Source: Ruminococcus flavefaciens (lineage in GTDB: Bacteria > Bacillota > Clostridia > Oscillospirales > Ruminococcaceae). Taken from it: a stretch of 64,000 bases of DNA. The notes under the pieces are model-generated. The model searched no databases, was not told the origin of the DNA, and saw only the letters and a program-made list of their open reading frames with translations. Location of the stretch: positions 761,518 to 825,517 of the forward strand of contig JAMPIL010000001.1 of NCBI GenBank assembly GCA_023662725.1, given 5' to 3'. This document shows, piece after piece, positions 8,287 to 17,347 of the stretch (positions within the stretch are counted from its first letter, which is position 1; each line of letters opens with the position of its first letter). Both the position numbers and the translations under genes were made by a program.

Positions 8287-8979
8287 TTACTCCAGATCGT
8301 TTATCTCCATAAAAATTTTCTGCATCTGAATATCCGTTTCAGCAATTCTTTCAGCGCACATACGCAGTTCTTCTGAAATTTCAGGAGTTATATCCGCTGA
8401 GGCTTTATATTTAAGCTGATGCTCAAGACTCGCCCAAAAATCCATAGCAATAGTTCTTATCTGAATCTCAACAGGCGCATATGTTTTATGCGTTGAAAGA
8501 TAAACCGGAACCCTTACCACCATATGATAACTTCTGTAACCGCTTGGCTTGGGATTTTTTATGTAATCTTTCTGTTTGATTATAGTAAAATCATCCCGCC
8601 TGCTGAGTATATCAACAATGGCATAAATATCGCTTATATAACAGCAGGTCACCCTTATTCCGGCAATATCAAGAAGATTCTTCTGAGCGGCATCTGTTGT
8701 AAGAGGAAGCCCCTTTTTCTGAAGCTTTCCTATTATTGACTGCGGCGACTTAAGACGGCTGTCTATATTATGGATCGGATTACGCTGGAACTTAACGCTG
8801 AATTCATTGTCTATACAGCTAAGATAAGTTTTAACAACCTCGATAGCCGAATCATAAAGATGCTGAAGCTGCATAAAATCATACAGAACTTCGGCTACTT
8901 TTTCTTTAACACTCTCACTGCTTTTCATAACAGCAGGCAGATTATCAAAGGTTTTCTTATAAAAATCCATTTCGCTCAT
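8287..8979 (-). CDS. Small alarmone synthetase, RelA/SpoT synthetase domain (RelQ/YjbM-like)
   Basis: 230 residues containing only a (p)ppGpp synthetase domain and no hydrolase, TGS or ACT parts. Key segments are GIRVTCCYISDIYAI, the nucleotide/pyrophosphate-binding KDYIKNPKPSGYRSYH, and EIQIRTIAMDFWASLEHQLK. The start chosen is ATG at 8979, because GGAAGG lies just upstream and the longer reading frame would overlap the glycosidase gene. Small synthetases make ppGpp or pGpp under stress, usually through transcriptional control. The GH2 gene ends 40 bases upstream on the same strand, so cotranscription is possible. Confidence 0.92.
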   Translation of the reverse strand: MSEMDFYKKTFDNLPAVMKSSESVKEKVAEVLYDFMQLQHLYDSAIEVVKTYLSCIDNEFSVKFQRNPIHNIDSRLKSPQSIIGKLQKKGLPLTTDAAQKNLLDIAGIRVTCCYISDIYAIVDILSRRDDFTIIKQKDYIKNPKPSGYRSYHMVVRVPVYLSTHKTYAPVEIQIRTIAMDFWASLEHQLKYKASADITPEISEELRMCAERIAETDIQMQKIFMEINDLE

Positions 8980-9019
8980 GATTAACCTTCCTTTCCGGTC
9001 AAATATGTTTAGATGTTTG

Positions 9020-11818
9020 TTATAATGCGGAAATATAAAATTCCGGCTTAAATGCATTCGAGTGCATATATTCAAGCAGACTTGTGATAAATACCTGAAC
9101 CTCCGGTCTGTCGGCAATTTCTGAAAGACGGCTTGTGCAGACAAGAAGATTTCCGCTGCCGCATTTTGCTTCGTAAAGAATACCAAGCTTGTGATTCCGC
9201 TCAAAAGTGTCTATAACCTGAACTATGGGACGAAATTCCTCAGGAGTTCCATCAAGAACACTGCATTTTGCATGACTTACAATATGATACCACTGTGGAG
9301 TCGAATAGCTTTCGCATGGAAATCCTGCAAGAGACGGATGCTTGTTATCAATAAAAAATCCGAGCGTTCCGACCGGAATTTCTCTGCCCATACTCTCAGA
9401 AATGCTGCGGAACATCGAATAACACCAGAAATCAGTACAGTAAAAGCCGTCTATGCATCCTTCAGGCTTATTCGGGAGATAAAGCACTTTTTCGCCGGCG
9501 TACAGCAGTTTTTCAGCTTCGTCACGAGACTCTGTAATATACACCGTACTGTCCCCCGCAACAGAACTTCTGCATACCTCAAATGAATCAGCCGGCCTTG
9601 GATATACCCAGAAGTCGTAGAAATTGCAGGTATGCTCCGAAAGAATATCATTTGCAGGACGGACGTTTTCTATTCGCAGGCTCAGAACACACTTTCCAAA
9701 ATTATGCGGAGTAATCGTGATATTTCCGATTTTCCCAAGACCGCTGAAACCGTCCGGAATTTTAATAACCCCACTCTCACTCCCAAAACTCCAGTTGAGT
9801 CTTTTCCCGATAAGCTTTTCAGGACGCATATCTCTCATCAAAACAGTAAGAGTTACGCTCTCATCAGCTTCCAAAATAAAGCTCTCTATTTCGGCAAAAA
9901 CTGCGGCATCAGAGCAAAATCCCGTCCATTTCCGGCGAAGATCGTACTCCTTGACAAAGCTCTTCTCCTGCATAAGCGAGTTAAGCATTCCCACAAAAGC
10001 AATACACTGTCCTGGGAAATCCTGAATATCGAGCAGCTGAAACCCTGATATAAACTCCGAACGCATTGCCGCTTCAATTTCAAGTTTGTAGCAGTTGAAA
10101 GCAAGCATTCCCGAAGCCATATGAAAATCCTCGCCACAAGACAGAATATTTTTATCAGAAAGCCTTCTGCGGAATATTTCAAGAAACCGAGCCTGAAGAA
10201 CTCCGGTGTAAGATGTTATTTCATTAAAGTCAGGGTAAGAGCAATATTGTCCTACTTCATGAGTAATTATAGGCTTATCAGGAACAAGTCCCCCTGACGA
10301 ACTGTATAATTTTACCTTTTTTGTTCCGGTTCCATACTGGATCTCAAATTCAGTACTTTCGCTTCTGCCTGTACTTATTTCGGATTCCGGAAAAATTATT
10401 TTATCATAGGAATGAACCGTATTTGGTTCGTCCGTCTGAACAAATCCAAGCGGAGCATCACACATCGCATAAGAACCTCGTATGAGACGTTCCTTACTTA
10501 GCCTTAATCCGGAGAAAAAGTCGTCATACGGCTGTATATTAGGAAAAAACTGAAAATTATTGCTTCCCTGAGTATATAGATGACGTGAATCGAGACTGTG
10601 ATATTCCAGAAGAATTTCATTCAGCCGATCTGCGTTCCCCCAAAGTTCATTTCCAAGCGACATCATCATAAACGATGGATGGTTGCCAAACGTTTTCAGG
10701 ATCCGTCTTCCCTCTTCGATAAGATATTCCTGTTCAGAAGCATTGAAATTCTCGTCGTCCGAAGCATGAACAGTTCCCCAGAAAGGAAGTTCAGGCTGCA
10801 TATAAATCCCGACTATATCGGCTGCCGTGAAAGCAGCGTCAGGCGGACAGCAGGTATGAAAGCGATAATGATTTATTCCCCATGATTTAGCAATCATCAA
10901 AGTGTTACACCATTCTTCAACAGTAGTCGGAGCAGCTCCTGTAAGAGGAAATACCATGCCGTCGTGCTTTCCTCTGAGCTGAACCTGCCTGCCATTCAGA
11001 AGCAGTTTCATACCGTCAGCTTCAAAATTTCTTACTCCAAAGGTTACTGTTGAAATATCTGAACTTCCTGAAATGCAGGCTTTCAGAGTATATGTAACTG
11101 GATCAAATTCATCCCAGAGCGAAATATCATCCCCAAGGAGCAATGTCGTTTTATTCTCATCTGACGTAATGTGATAAGTTCTGTTATCTACAATTTTTCC
11201 GTCAGAAGAAGCTCCCCATATTTCAATGTCAGCTTCATCCATTCCCTTAAGCTCAAATTCAAGCTGAACCGATTTCTGCTTAGCATCAGGAAACGCTCTT
11301 ATTCCTTTTATTCCTGATTTTTCAGAGATAATCACAGCTATCCCGCCGGTTATACCATTCCAGTTAGACTGTGTATCCGGCGAAGTCATATGACCTCCTT
11401 TTGTCGGATAATCCGTATTGTCTGTCATAATGCAAATCCGAGCTGTGCCGTCTGCAATATAATCTGTAATATCATAAATATGAGGAGTACAAAGGCTGCT
11501 GCAATTTCCAACCGATCTTCCGTTCACCCAGAGTCTGGTTATTCTTGTTCTTTCAAGGATAAGTTCTGCCATCTGACCATCTGAAATCCCAAGTTCAATC
11601 TCCTTATAAAACCACGCATAGCCTTCATATGCATACGTATCGGTAAGATAATCTTTTTCGTTTTTCTCATTTTTTCTGCCTTTTTTTGCCATTGACGTTG
11701 TAGAGGGAAGATCAATTAAATCATCAGCATTTAATTCGTAGAATTTATTTGCAAGCCCAAGCTTTTCCTCATCACATCGAAAACCCCATTCTCCTGCAAG
11801 ATTTATTTTTGAAAGCAT
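9020..11818 (-). CDS. Glycoside hydrolase family 2 protein
   Basis: 932 residues. A sugar-binding jelly-roll domain (about 1-170) is followed by an Ig-like domain and a TIM barrel. The likely acid/base is Glu391 in MMSLGNELWG and the likely nucleophile is Glu521 in ITHEVGQY. GH2 enzymes are retaining beta-galactosidases, glucuronidases or mannosidases; the exact specificity cannot be told. No signal peptide is seen, so it should act on imported oligosaccharides in the cytoplasm. An extra region of about 330 residues follows the barrel. It starts at ATG 11818. Confidence 0.92.
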   Translation of the reverse strand: MLSKINLAGEWGFRCDEEKLGLANKFYELNADDLIDLPSTTSMAKKGRKNEKNEKDYLTDTYAYEGYAWFYKEIELGISDGQMAELILERTRITRLWVNGRSVGNCSSLCTPHIYDITDYIADGTARICIMTDNTDYPTKGGHMTSPDTQSNWNGITGGIAVIISEKSGIKGIRAFPDAKQKSVQLEFELKGMDEADIEIWGASSDGKIVDNRTYHITSDENKTTLLLGDDISLWDEFDPVTYTLKACISGSSDISTVTFGVRNFEADGMKLLLNGRQVQLRGKHDGMVFPLTGAAPTTVEEWCNTLMIAKSWGINHYRFHTCCPPDAAFTAADIVGIYMQPELPFWGTVHASDDENFNASEQEYLIEEGRRILKTFGNHPSFMMMSLGNELWGNADRLNEILLEYHSLDSRHLYTQGSNNFQFFPNIQPYDDFFSGLRLSKERLIRGSYAMCDAPLGFVQTDEPNTVHSYDKIIFPESEISTGRSESTEFEIQYGTGTKKVKLYSSSGGLVPDKPIITHEVGQYCSYPDFNEITSYTGVLQARFLEIFRRRLSDKNILSCGEDFHMASGMLAFNCYKLEIEAAMRSEFISGFQLLDIQDFPGQCIAFVGMLNSLMQEKSFVKEYDLRRKWTGFCSDAAVFAEIESFILEADESVTLTVLMRDMRPEKLIGKRLNWSFGSESGVIKIPDGFSGLGKIGNITITPHNFGKCVLSLRIENVRPANDILSEHTCNFYDFWVYPRPADSFEVCRSSVAGDSTVYITESRDEAEKLLYAGEKVLYLPNKPEGCIDGFYCTDFWCYSMFRSISESMGREIPVGTLGFFIDNKHPSLAGFPCESYSTPQWYHIVSHAKCSVLDGTPEEFRPIVQVIDTFERNHKLGILYEAKCGSGNLLVCTSRLSEIADRPEVQVFITSLLEYMHSNAFKPEFYISAL

Positions 11819-11860
11819 TGCATAATCACATCCTGTTTATATTCGTATATAAGAGCGTGA

Positions 11861-12790
11861 TTAAGTACCATTAACAGCAATTTTTGCTGCCGCAGAATAA
11901 TCACCATTTTCCGCTGATTTATTTGCCTCGGAAACTGATTTTGCGATATCAGAGGACACATTTGTATCCGAATAAGCGGTAATCTTTTTAGTGTTCGTAT
12001 CAAGCATTATAAGACATCCGCCTCCGTTTATGTAACGTCTTTTATAAAAATCCTTAATAAGCTCGCTGTCATTTTCGGAATTATTTACAGTAACAAATGA
12101 AATCTCTTTTCCGCCGGATTTAATTGTCTCTTCAAGTCCTGATATCTCTTCATTGGTGAAAACAGACGAATAATCGAAGATATGCTCCGGACAATTTTCG
12201 CCAAGGTTCATTATCCTTAAAACAGCGCTTTCATAATCTCCTCCGACTATTTCCCTTGTTGCCGAGTAAAATGCGGATGTTTCATCACTTTCTGAGATAA
12301 ATTGGCTGCAAGCTCCGGTCTTATAAAGATAATCTTCGTTAGTGTCGTTATTTATCAGAAGAAGAAGACCGTTGCCTCCTGCTCCGAAAATATTATCGTA
12401 CGCTTCCGCAGCGTACTCATGCACTGATCTGCTTCCCAGATCATTCGCCGTTACCACAGCAGAATTTATCATATACCTGCTGTAAAGCTCATTCAGATAT
12501 TCACTGCACTTCTTATAAGAAGCGTCGTCAAACAGTCCGGCGTTATCGTATACCAGTTTACCGCTTTCTGTAAACTTTTTATCCAGATCAGGCACTATGC
12601 TTTCCGGTTTTATTTCAGTATGAAATTCTGAGGGTACTGTATTATTTTCTGAAAATTCATCAGAAAATACCGTTGTTTCTGCATCAGATGTTGCTGCGAC
12701 AATGTCTGCTTTTTCTGTTTTTTTACCGGAACAGCTGCATAAAACTGCTCCTGATAAAATAAAAATAGCCGCTATTGAAAATTTTTTCAA
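11861..12790 (-). CDS. TPM-domain lipoprotein
   Basis: About 309 residues from a TTG start at 12790. An ATG at 12799 is possible, but its AAGGA would abut it, whereas the spacing to TTG is good. The signal peptide ends in a lipobox (AAIFILSGAVLCSCSGKK), so the protein is anchored outside the membrane. From about residue 75 it resembles the TPM (YgcG) domain: LVYDNAGLFDDASYKKCSEYLNELYSRY, an AAEAYDNIFGAGGNGLLLLI block, and a second copy of the same arrangement from about 175 (YSSVFTNEEISGLEETIKSG). TPM domains act in repair of photosystem II in plants; the bacterial role is unknown. Promoter at 12825-12853. Confidence 0.75.
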   Translation of the reverse strand: MKKFSIAAIFILSGAVLCSCSGKKTEKADIVAATSDAETTVFSDEFSENNTVPSEFHTEIKPESIVPDLDKKFTESGKLVYDNAGLFDDASYKKCSEYLNELYSRYMINSAVVTANDLGSRSVHEYAAEAYDNIFGAGGNGLLLLINNDTNEDYLYKTGACSQFISESDETSAFYSATREIVGGDYESAVLRIMNLGENCPEHIFDYSSVFTNEEISGLEETIKSGGKEISFVTVNNSENDSELIKDFYKRRYINGGGCLIMLDTNTKKITAYSDTNVSSDIAKSVSEANKSAENGDYSAAAKIAVNGT

Positions 12791-12824
12791 AAAAATCATT
12801 CCTTGCTCTTGTAATATACTTAAT

Positions 12825-12853
12825 ATTTTAGTATAATTTAATAGAAAAATCAA
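12825..12853 (-). promoter_or_regulatory. Sigma-A promoter of the TPM lipoprotein gene
   Basis: TTGATT (12848-12853) and TAAAAT (12825-12830) on the minus strand are separated by 17 bases. Confidence 0.65.
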
Positions 12854-12910
12854 GTGTAATTTCACATTTCGTATAATTTTTATCATTTACACACATAAAG
12901 GAGCTTTTTT

Positions 12911-13735
12911 ATGGACTATTGTTTAAAAAATAACGATATTATCGTTTCTGAATCCGATTTTGATCTGGATGAAACTCTCGACTGCGGACAGGCTTTCCGT
13001 TGGAAAAAAATCGAATCTGATTTCGATTGTACATACGAGGGAAAATTCGTGAACGACTATCTGAAAATATCACAAACGAAAAAAGGAGAATTCATTTTCC
13101 ATAACACCTCTGAGAAAGACTTTCTCGAAAAATGGGTCGATTATTTCGACTTCAACACAAATTATTCCGAACTGAAAAAACAGTTTTCTGAAGATGAAAC
13201 TCTTTCAAAAGCTTGCAGCTTCGCCGGAGGTATACGTCTTTTAAAACAGAACAGCTGGGAATGCCTCATATCATTCATAATCTCACAAAACAATAATATC
13301 CCTCGGATCAAAGGCATTATAGACAGACTATGCGGTAATTACGATGAACGCTTTCCTCTTCCGGAAGAACTGGCAGGTGAAACTCCTGATTCGCTGTCAT
13401 ATCTCAGAAGCGGATTCCGTGCAAAATATATCTGCGATGCCGCTTCTAAAGTTCACTCGAAAGAAACAGACCTTGAAAAAATTGCATCCCTCCCGATCGA
13501 AGATGCAAGAAACGAACTTAAAAAGATACTCGGTGTAGGTCCGAAGGTCGCCGAATGCATACTCCTTTTCGGTATGCACAGAACCGAGGCTTTTCCGATC
13601 GACGTCTGGATAAAGCGAGTTCTTTCAGAATACTATCCGGATGGTTTTCCGACATTCGCACGTGAATATGCAGGAATCGCTCAGCAGTATCTTTTCCACT
13701 ATATCAGAACAGGTGTTGAAAAAAATCCATCATAA
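12911..13735 (+). CDS. ogg: 8-oxoguanine DNA glycosylase/AP lyase
   Basis: 274 residues of the OGG1-like HhH-GPD superfamily; it removes 8-oxoguanine from DNA. N-terminal marks are LDCGQAFRWKK (about 23-33) and NSWECLISFIISQNNNIPRI. The hairpin ILGVGPKVAECI supplies the catalytic Lys212, and the conserved Asp231 is in FPIDVWIKRV. The start is ATG at 12911, preceded by AAAGGAGC. It is transcribed away from the TPM lipoprotein gene. Length and all key residues are normal. Confidence 0.95.
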   Translation: MDYCLKNNDIIVSESDFDLDETLDCGQAFRWKKIESDFDCTYEGKFVNDYLKISQTKKGEFIFHNTSEKDFLEKWVDYFDFNTNYSELKKQFSEDETLSKACSFAGGIRLLKQNSWECLISFIISQNNNIPRIKGIIDRLCGNYDERFPLPEELAGETPDSLSYLRSGFRAKYICDAASKVHSKETDLEKIASLPIEDARNELKKILGVGPKVAECILLFGMHRTEAFPIDVWIKRVLSEYYPDGFPTFAREYAGIAQQYLFHYIRTGVEKNPS

Positions 13736-13803
13736 TCGAATATAACAGAAAATATTACCAATAATCATTGCAGAATCAAATTTGAACTATATCAGGAGGA
13801 GCT

Positions 13804-14064
13804 ATGATTAAAGGAGTTACTAAAAAAATTATCGAGATCAACAATCCGGACAGCATTTATTTTGAAAAAGCAGTTTTTTACCTTCGCCCCAACGTCCGTG
13901 AACTGCCGCAGGAGATTTCCAGATCAGAAGCGCAGCGTTACATCGCCAAGCTTGGTCTTGAATACAACCGTAATCGTCGCAAATCATCCATGTGGGGGAA
14001 AATAATACTTTCTGCTATTACTATTTTTTTTGCGGCCGCATTAATTTTTATCTTTGTTCACTAA
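13804..14064 (+). CDS. Hypothetical small membrane protein
   Basis: 86 residues: a charged, soluble N-terminal 60 residues and one C-terminal membrane helix (about 66-85) ending in FVH. This gives a tail-anchored topology. The SD CAGGAGG is strong. No family is recognised. It sits between ogg and an AraC regulator and may be cotranscribed with ogg (68 bases downstream). Confidence 0.7.
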   Translation: MIKGVTKKIIEINNPDSIYFEKAVFYLRPNVRELPQEISRSEAQRYIAKLGLEYNRNRRKSSMWGKIILSAITIFFAAALIFIFVH

Positions 14065-14099
14065 AATATCAAAAAATTGTAGATTTTCAGGGAAATTTG

Positions 14100-14108
14100 T
14101 GATATAAT
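14100..14108 (+). promoter_or_regulatory. Extended -10 promoter of the AraC gene
   Basis: TGATATAAT gives an extended -10 (TGn plus TATAAT). No good -35 is present at 17 bases, so this promoter may need an activator or rely on the TG motif. Confidence 0.5.
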
Positions 14109-14188
14109 AGTATGTATAAATAAAATATTGTCAAAAGCTGACAATTCAAGCCGTAAATATCGACTTAATGTATACAGGAGATTTTATT

Positions 14189-15055
14189 ATGGATAAATCC
14201 GAAACTAAAAGTTTTAAGAATAAATTATCCAAGCATATTATAATCACACCCAGTCCGGCAGCCAAAAGCAGTTTCTTCTATATTCAGGAAACAGGATGTA
14301 TGAAAACTGATGAAGCAGCTTCAACTCAAAGACAAAATCTTGATTCGTTTCTGCTTGTTGCCGTTACAAACGGTAAGGGCGAACTTAATTTCGGAAACGA
14401 GACGTATTCTGTTTCAAAGGGAGAATGCTTCTTTATTGACTGCCGGAAATCACATTTTTATAAAAGCTCAAAAAACGATCCGTGGGAGCTTCTTTGGATT
14501 CATTTTAACGGCGCAACATCTCAGCAATATTATGAATATTTTCTTTCGCAAAGCAATAACATTTTCCGTCCGTCATCATTTGATAAAATCGTTTCAGTGA
14601 TAACAGAAATTATCAGAATCAATGAAAGCAAAGATTCTTATGCCGAGATCTTAACTTCAAAATATATCATTGATCTGCTCACGCTTGCTTTAACCGCTAA
14701 TACCGAGAGTGCACAGTATGATTCCGCTCTTAAAAGCAAACTTGCCGCCGTACACGGCTTTATAGAAGAACATTTCAGCGAGGATATCTCGCTCGAAAAA
14801 CTCTCGGCTGAATTCTACATAAGCAAATTTTATCTCACCCGTGAATATAAAAAAATTTACGGTCAAACAATTTTTCAGCATATCATTACAGCCCGCATAA
14901 ATTATGGAAAAGAGCTTCTTCGTTTTTCAGATAAATCTGTTGACGAGATCGCACATTTATGCGGATTCAACGATCAAAGCTATTTTGCAAGACAATTCAA
15001 AAAATCTGAAAATCTCACTTGTTTTTCTTACAGAAAAATGTGGAGAGATTTTTAG
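14189..15055 (+). CDS. AraC family transcriptional regulator
   Basis: 288 residues from ATG 14189, preceded by AGGAGA. The N-terminal 170 residues form a cupin-like sugar-binding domain (GKGELNFGNETYSVSKGECF). The C-terminal 100 residues carry two helix-turn-helix units: DISLEKLSAEFYISKFYLTR and SVDEIAHLCGFNDQSYFARQ, the AraC signature. Such regulators usually control carbohydrate utilisation genes. None is adjacent, although a GH2 gene lies 2.4 kb away on the other strand. Confidence 0.92.
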   Translation: MDKSETKSFKNKLSKHIIITPSPAAKSSFFYIQETGCMKTDEAASTQRQNLDSFLLVAVTNGKGELNFGNETYSVSKGECFFIDCRKSHFYKSSKNDPWELLWIHFNGATSQQYYEYFLSQSNNIFRPSSFDKIVSVITEIIRINESKDSYAEILTSKYIIDLLTLALTANTESAQYDSALKSKLAAVHGFIEEHFSEDISLEKLSAEFYISKFYLTREYKKIYGQTIFQHIITARINYGKELLRFSDKSVDEIAHLCGFNDQSYFARQFKKSENLTCFSYRKMWRDF

Positions 15056-15090
15056 AGCGTACTTAAAAACCATACATTTATATTAAAAAA

Positions 15091-15108
15091 AGAGAGCATT
15101 TGCTCTCT
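15091..15108. terminator. Bidirectional terminator between the AraC gene and rnpB
   Basis: AGAGAGC pairs with GCTCTCT around a 4-base loop, with seven A on the left and T residues on the right, so it serves both converging transcripts. Confidence 0.88.
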
Positions 15109-15114
15109 TTTTTA

Positions 15115-15458
15115 ATGACCAGACCGATAAGCCGGGTTCTGTCGTGTGCGGTAATTTATCTACGCTTACCGTCGCCGGCAAGCTGAAGCCGTCATTACTT
15201 TATATCCGCCGAGCAAGCGTTAAAAATATAAAGTACCAATAGACGTTGCATCGGATAGGGTTTACATAGCATTACAGTCTCCTGCAATCTGGTGAGCTCT
15301 TACCTCGCCTTTCCACCATCACCTCAATAAATGAGGCAGTATATCTCTGTTGCACTTGCCCTAAGGTCGCCCTCGGCTGCCGTTAGCAGCTACCCTGCTC
15401 TTTGATGCCCGGACTTTCCTCATAAACTAAACGTTTCCGCTACCGCATAGTCTGCTCC
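15115..15458 (-). ncRNA. rnpB: RNase P RNA, class A
   Basis: The minus strand has the universally conserved core: GAGGAAAGTCCGGGC near the 5' end (P4 strand), AGGGTAGCTGC, GGTAAGAGCTCACC, and the 3' ACAGAACCCGGCTTAT. The ends pair through CAGAC and GTCTG. It is the catalytic RNA that matures tRNA 5' ends. The exact ends are estimated. The promoter at 15464-15492 and the terminator at 15091-15108 fit. Confidence 0.96.
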
Positions 15459-15463
15459 TTTAT

Positions 15464-15492
15464 ATTATAACATTTTTTTATTAATTTGTCAA
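15464..15492 (-). promoter_or_regulatory. Sigma-A promoter of rnpB
   Basis: Consensus TTGACA (15487-15492) and TATAAT (15464-15469) on the minus strand with a 17-base spacer. Confidence 0.9.
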
Positions 15493-15565
15493 TCATTTTC
15501 AAAATCTTTTACATGATAAAGGGAGCAATAATCATAGAAAGACCAATGCTGCCGCCCTGAAAAAA

Positions 15566-16264
15566 TCACGTTATACTTTCCAATTTAATGCGGAGTTTTT
15601 TTATGATTTTCTTTTCAAGACGTGATATATACGATTGTGAAATTCCGATCTGGTCGGCAACTTCCTTTTGCGTTTTTTCTTTTCCGTCGATAAGTCCGAA
15701 ACGCATTTCCATTATTTCACGTTCTCTTTCACCAAGATCTGCCACTGCCATGCGGAGAATCTCACGTTCCGCTTCAGTTTCAATGCCCTTATTGACAACG
15801 TCGTCATCAGTTCCGAGAACATCTGACAAAAGAAGTTCGTTCCCATCGTAATCAATGTTAAGCGGTTCGTCGATCGAAAGATCATTGCGGTACTGCGACG
15901 ACTTTCTCAGAAACATAAGAATCTCGTTTTCAATGCAGCGTGAAGCATATGTTGCAAGCTTGATGTTTTTTGTCGGGCAAAATGTATTAACCGCTTTTAT
16001 CAATCCGATCGTCCCTATCGAAACAAGATCTTCAAGGCCAATTCCCGTTGATTCAAACTTTTTTGCAATATAAACCACAAGGCGCAGATTATGTACAATA
16101 AGCGTGTCACGAGCAGATTGATCGTTTTCTGTAAGACGGATGAAAACAGCCTCTTCCTCCTGTTTTGAAAGCGGAGGCGGAAGCGTATCAGGACCATTTA
16201 TGTAGAATACGCTCCCTGTAAAAATGCTGATTATTTTTGATGTGATTCGCTTTAATATTTTCAT
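15566..16264 (-). CDS. sigE: RNA polymerase sporulation sigma factor SigE
   Basis: 232 residues of sigma-70 type. Region 2 is [20 protein letters not shown], then [19 protein letters not shown] and [14 protein letters not shown]. Region 4 is [13 protein letters not shown], then [20 protein letters not shown]. The N-terminus has an amphipathic pro-sequence ending [19 protein letters not shown], like the pro-SigE processing site of Bacillus. SigE directs early mother-cell transcription. It lies 17 bases after spoIIGA, its expected processing protease, the classic spoIIG operon. Confidence 0.95.
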   Translation of the reverse strand: MKILKRITSKIISIFTGSVFYINGPDTLPPPLSKQEEEAVFIRLTENDQSARDTLIVHNLRLVVYIAKKFESTGIGLEDLVSIGTIGLIKAVNTFCPTKNIKLATYASRCIENEILMFLRKSSQYRNDLSIDEPLNIDYDGNELLLSDVLGTDDDVVNKGIETEAEREILRMAVADLGEREREIMEMRFGLIDGKEKTQKEVADQIGISQSYISRLEKKIIKKLRIKLESIT

Positions 16265-16281
16265 AATTTTCTCCTTTTCTT

Positions 16282-17094
16282 TTATCTTTTTAATATATCA
16301 GGATGAAAAATAGCTTTTCCGGAGCTTTTCCCCAATCCAACCATAACGTCTACAGGCTTTTTCTCGCCGTTTATATCATTCACTATAATAACTTCGTCCG
16401 GACGAAAAATCGGTATAACTCCATCGCCCGAAACTGTGTTGCAAGGAAGAAATCTGAAACCTTTCGGAAGCGACGTTTCATTCATCTCTCCTGAAATAAA
16501 ATGCTCCTTATCGCATACTATTATGGGAGTTCCTGTAAAAAAATCCGTTAGAGCATTCCCCGTATCGGCAAGTCCGCATAAATCAACCAATTTATCTTTA
16601 TGACGAATTACAACGTGGTAGTTATCTGAAACGGACGAACTTTTAACGGAAAATCTCTTTATCAGGCATACAATAATATAAAGCGCAGCAGTCGATGCAA
16701 CAAGTATAATAAGCGAGAAATCTATGTAAAAAAATGAGTTGCCTATATGAACAAACTCCGGAGAGAGCCATGAATAAACGGCGTAGATCATTCCGGCAAG
16801 GACTATATTTGATACAAAAAACGCTGTCGTGTTTATGAAAAGCCGTTTTTTTCCATGTATTCCAAAAGCAAGCATGACTATTGTTACAGCAGCGGCAAGC
16901 TTGATAGAGGTCACAATAATGCTGTTCAGTTCCGGTACCAGAATCAGAAGCGAAAAAATACTCCCATAAGCAGAAGCAGCAATGCATCGTCCGTTTTTCA
17001 GCGGAGATCGGGTTATACCGGAAGTTATCCGCAGAAGAAAATAATTCACATAAATATTCAGAACAATAAGCACATCAACATAAATCGTCTGCAT
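16282..17094 (-). CDS. spoIIGA: Sigma-E processing peptidase SpoIIGA
   Basis: 270 residues. Five hydrophobic segments fill the first 145 residues, followed by a cytoplasmic aspartic protease-like domain with the motif [11 protein letters not shown] (Asp177) and a downstream [19 protein letters not shown] block. SpoIIGA dimerises to form a membrane-embedded aspartic protease that removes the pro-sequence of SigE in the mother cell. The start is ATG at 17094 with GGAGG upstream. The operon order spoIIGA-sigE is the standard one. Confidence 0.94.
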   Translation of the reverse strand: MQTIYVDVLIVLNIYVNYFLLRITSGITRSPLKNGRCIAASAYGSIFSLLILVPELNSIIVTSIKLAAAVTIVMLAFGIHGKKRLFINTTAFFVSNIVLAGMIYAVYSWLSPEFVHIGNSFFYIDFSLIILVASTAALYIIVCLIKRFSVKSSSVSDNYHVVIRHKDKLVDLCGLADTGNALTDFFTGTPIIVCDKEHFISGEMNETSLPKGFRFLPCNTVSGDGVIPIFRPDEVIIVNDINGEKKPVDVMVGLGKSSGKAIFHPDILKR

Positions 17095-17178
17095 AGTCTG
17101 CCTCCTCAGCTCTCCGTATTAATATTATAATGCGAACAAGCTGAAAAATATGTCATAATTTGTCCGCAGAACAAAAAA

Positions 17179-17199
17179 AGCAGAGCATAATGCTCTGCT
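17179..17199 (-). terminator. Intrinsic terminator after the 42-residue membrane protein gene
   Basis: AGCAGAGCA pairs with TGCTCTGCT. On the minus strand a seven-T run follows. Confidence 0.9.
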
Positions 17200-17206
17200 A
17201 AATTCA

Positions 17207-17335
17207 TTAACTGATAAATGGAAGTAGAATAATACCTAATATCATAATAAACGCAACAATAAGAATCGCTATCCTCATCCATGTCTTCTTTCCTGATTCC
17301 GGATAACTGCTGTTTTTCTTTTTATTCTGCGCCAT
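17207..17335 (-). CDS. Small single-helix membrane protein (42 aa)
   Basis: A short gene reading MAQNKKKNSSYPESGKK, then one membrane helix (about 20-40) rich in Ile. The RBS GAGGTG lies at good spacing and a terminator follows directly. It is 12 bases after the DEAD-box helicase gene and likely cotranscribed with it. Small proteins of this shape are common in Clostridia, but no function is known to me. Confidence 0.75.
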   Translation of the reverse strand: MAQNKKKNSSYPESGKKTWMRIAILIVAFIMILGIILLPFIS

Positions 17336-17347
17336 TTTTATCACCTC

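Noticed and set aside
9191-10182. Several short frames inside the GH2 gene
   Set aside because: All are out-of-frame or antisense to a continuous 932-codon gene with catalytic residues.
15115-15458. At first sight a repeat or broken gene region after the AraC gene
   Set aside because: The conserved core shows that it is the RNase P RNA.
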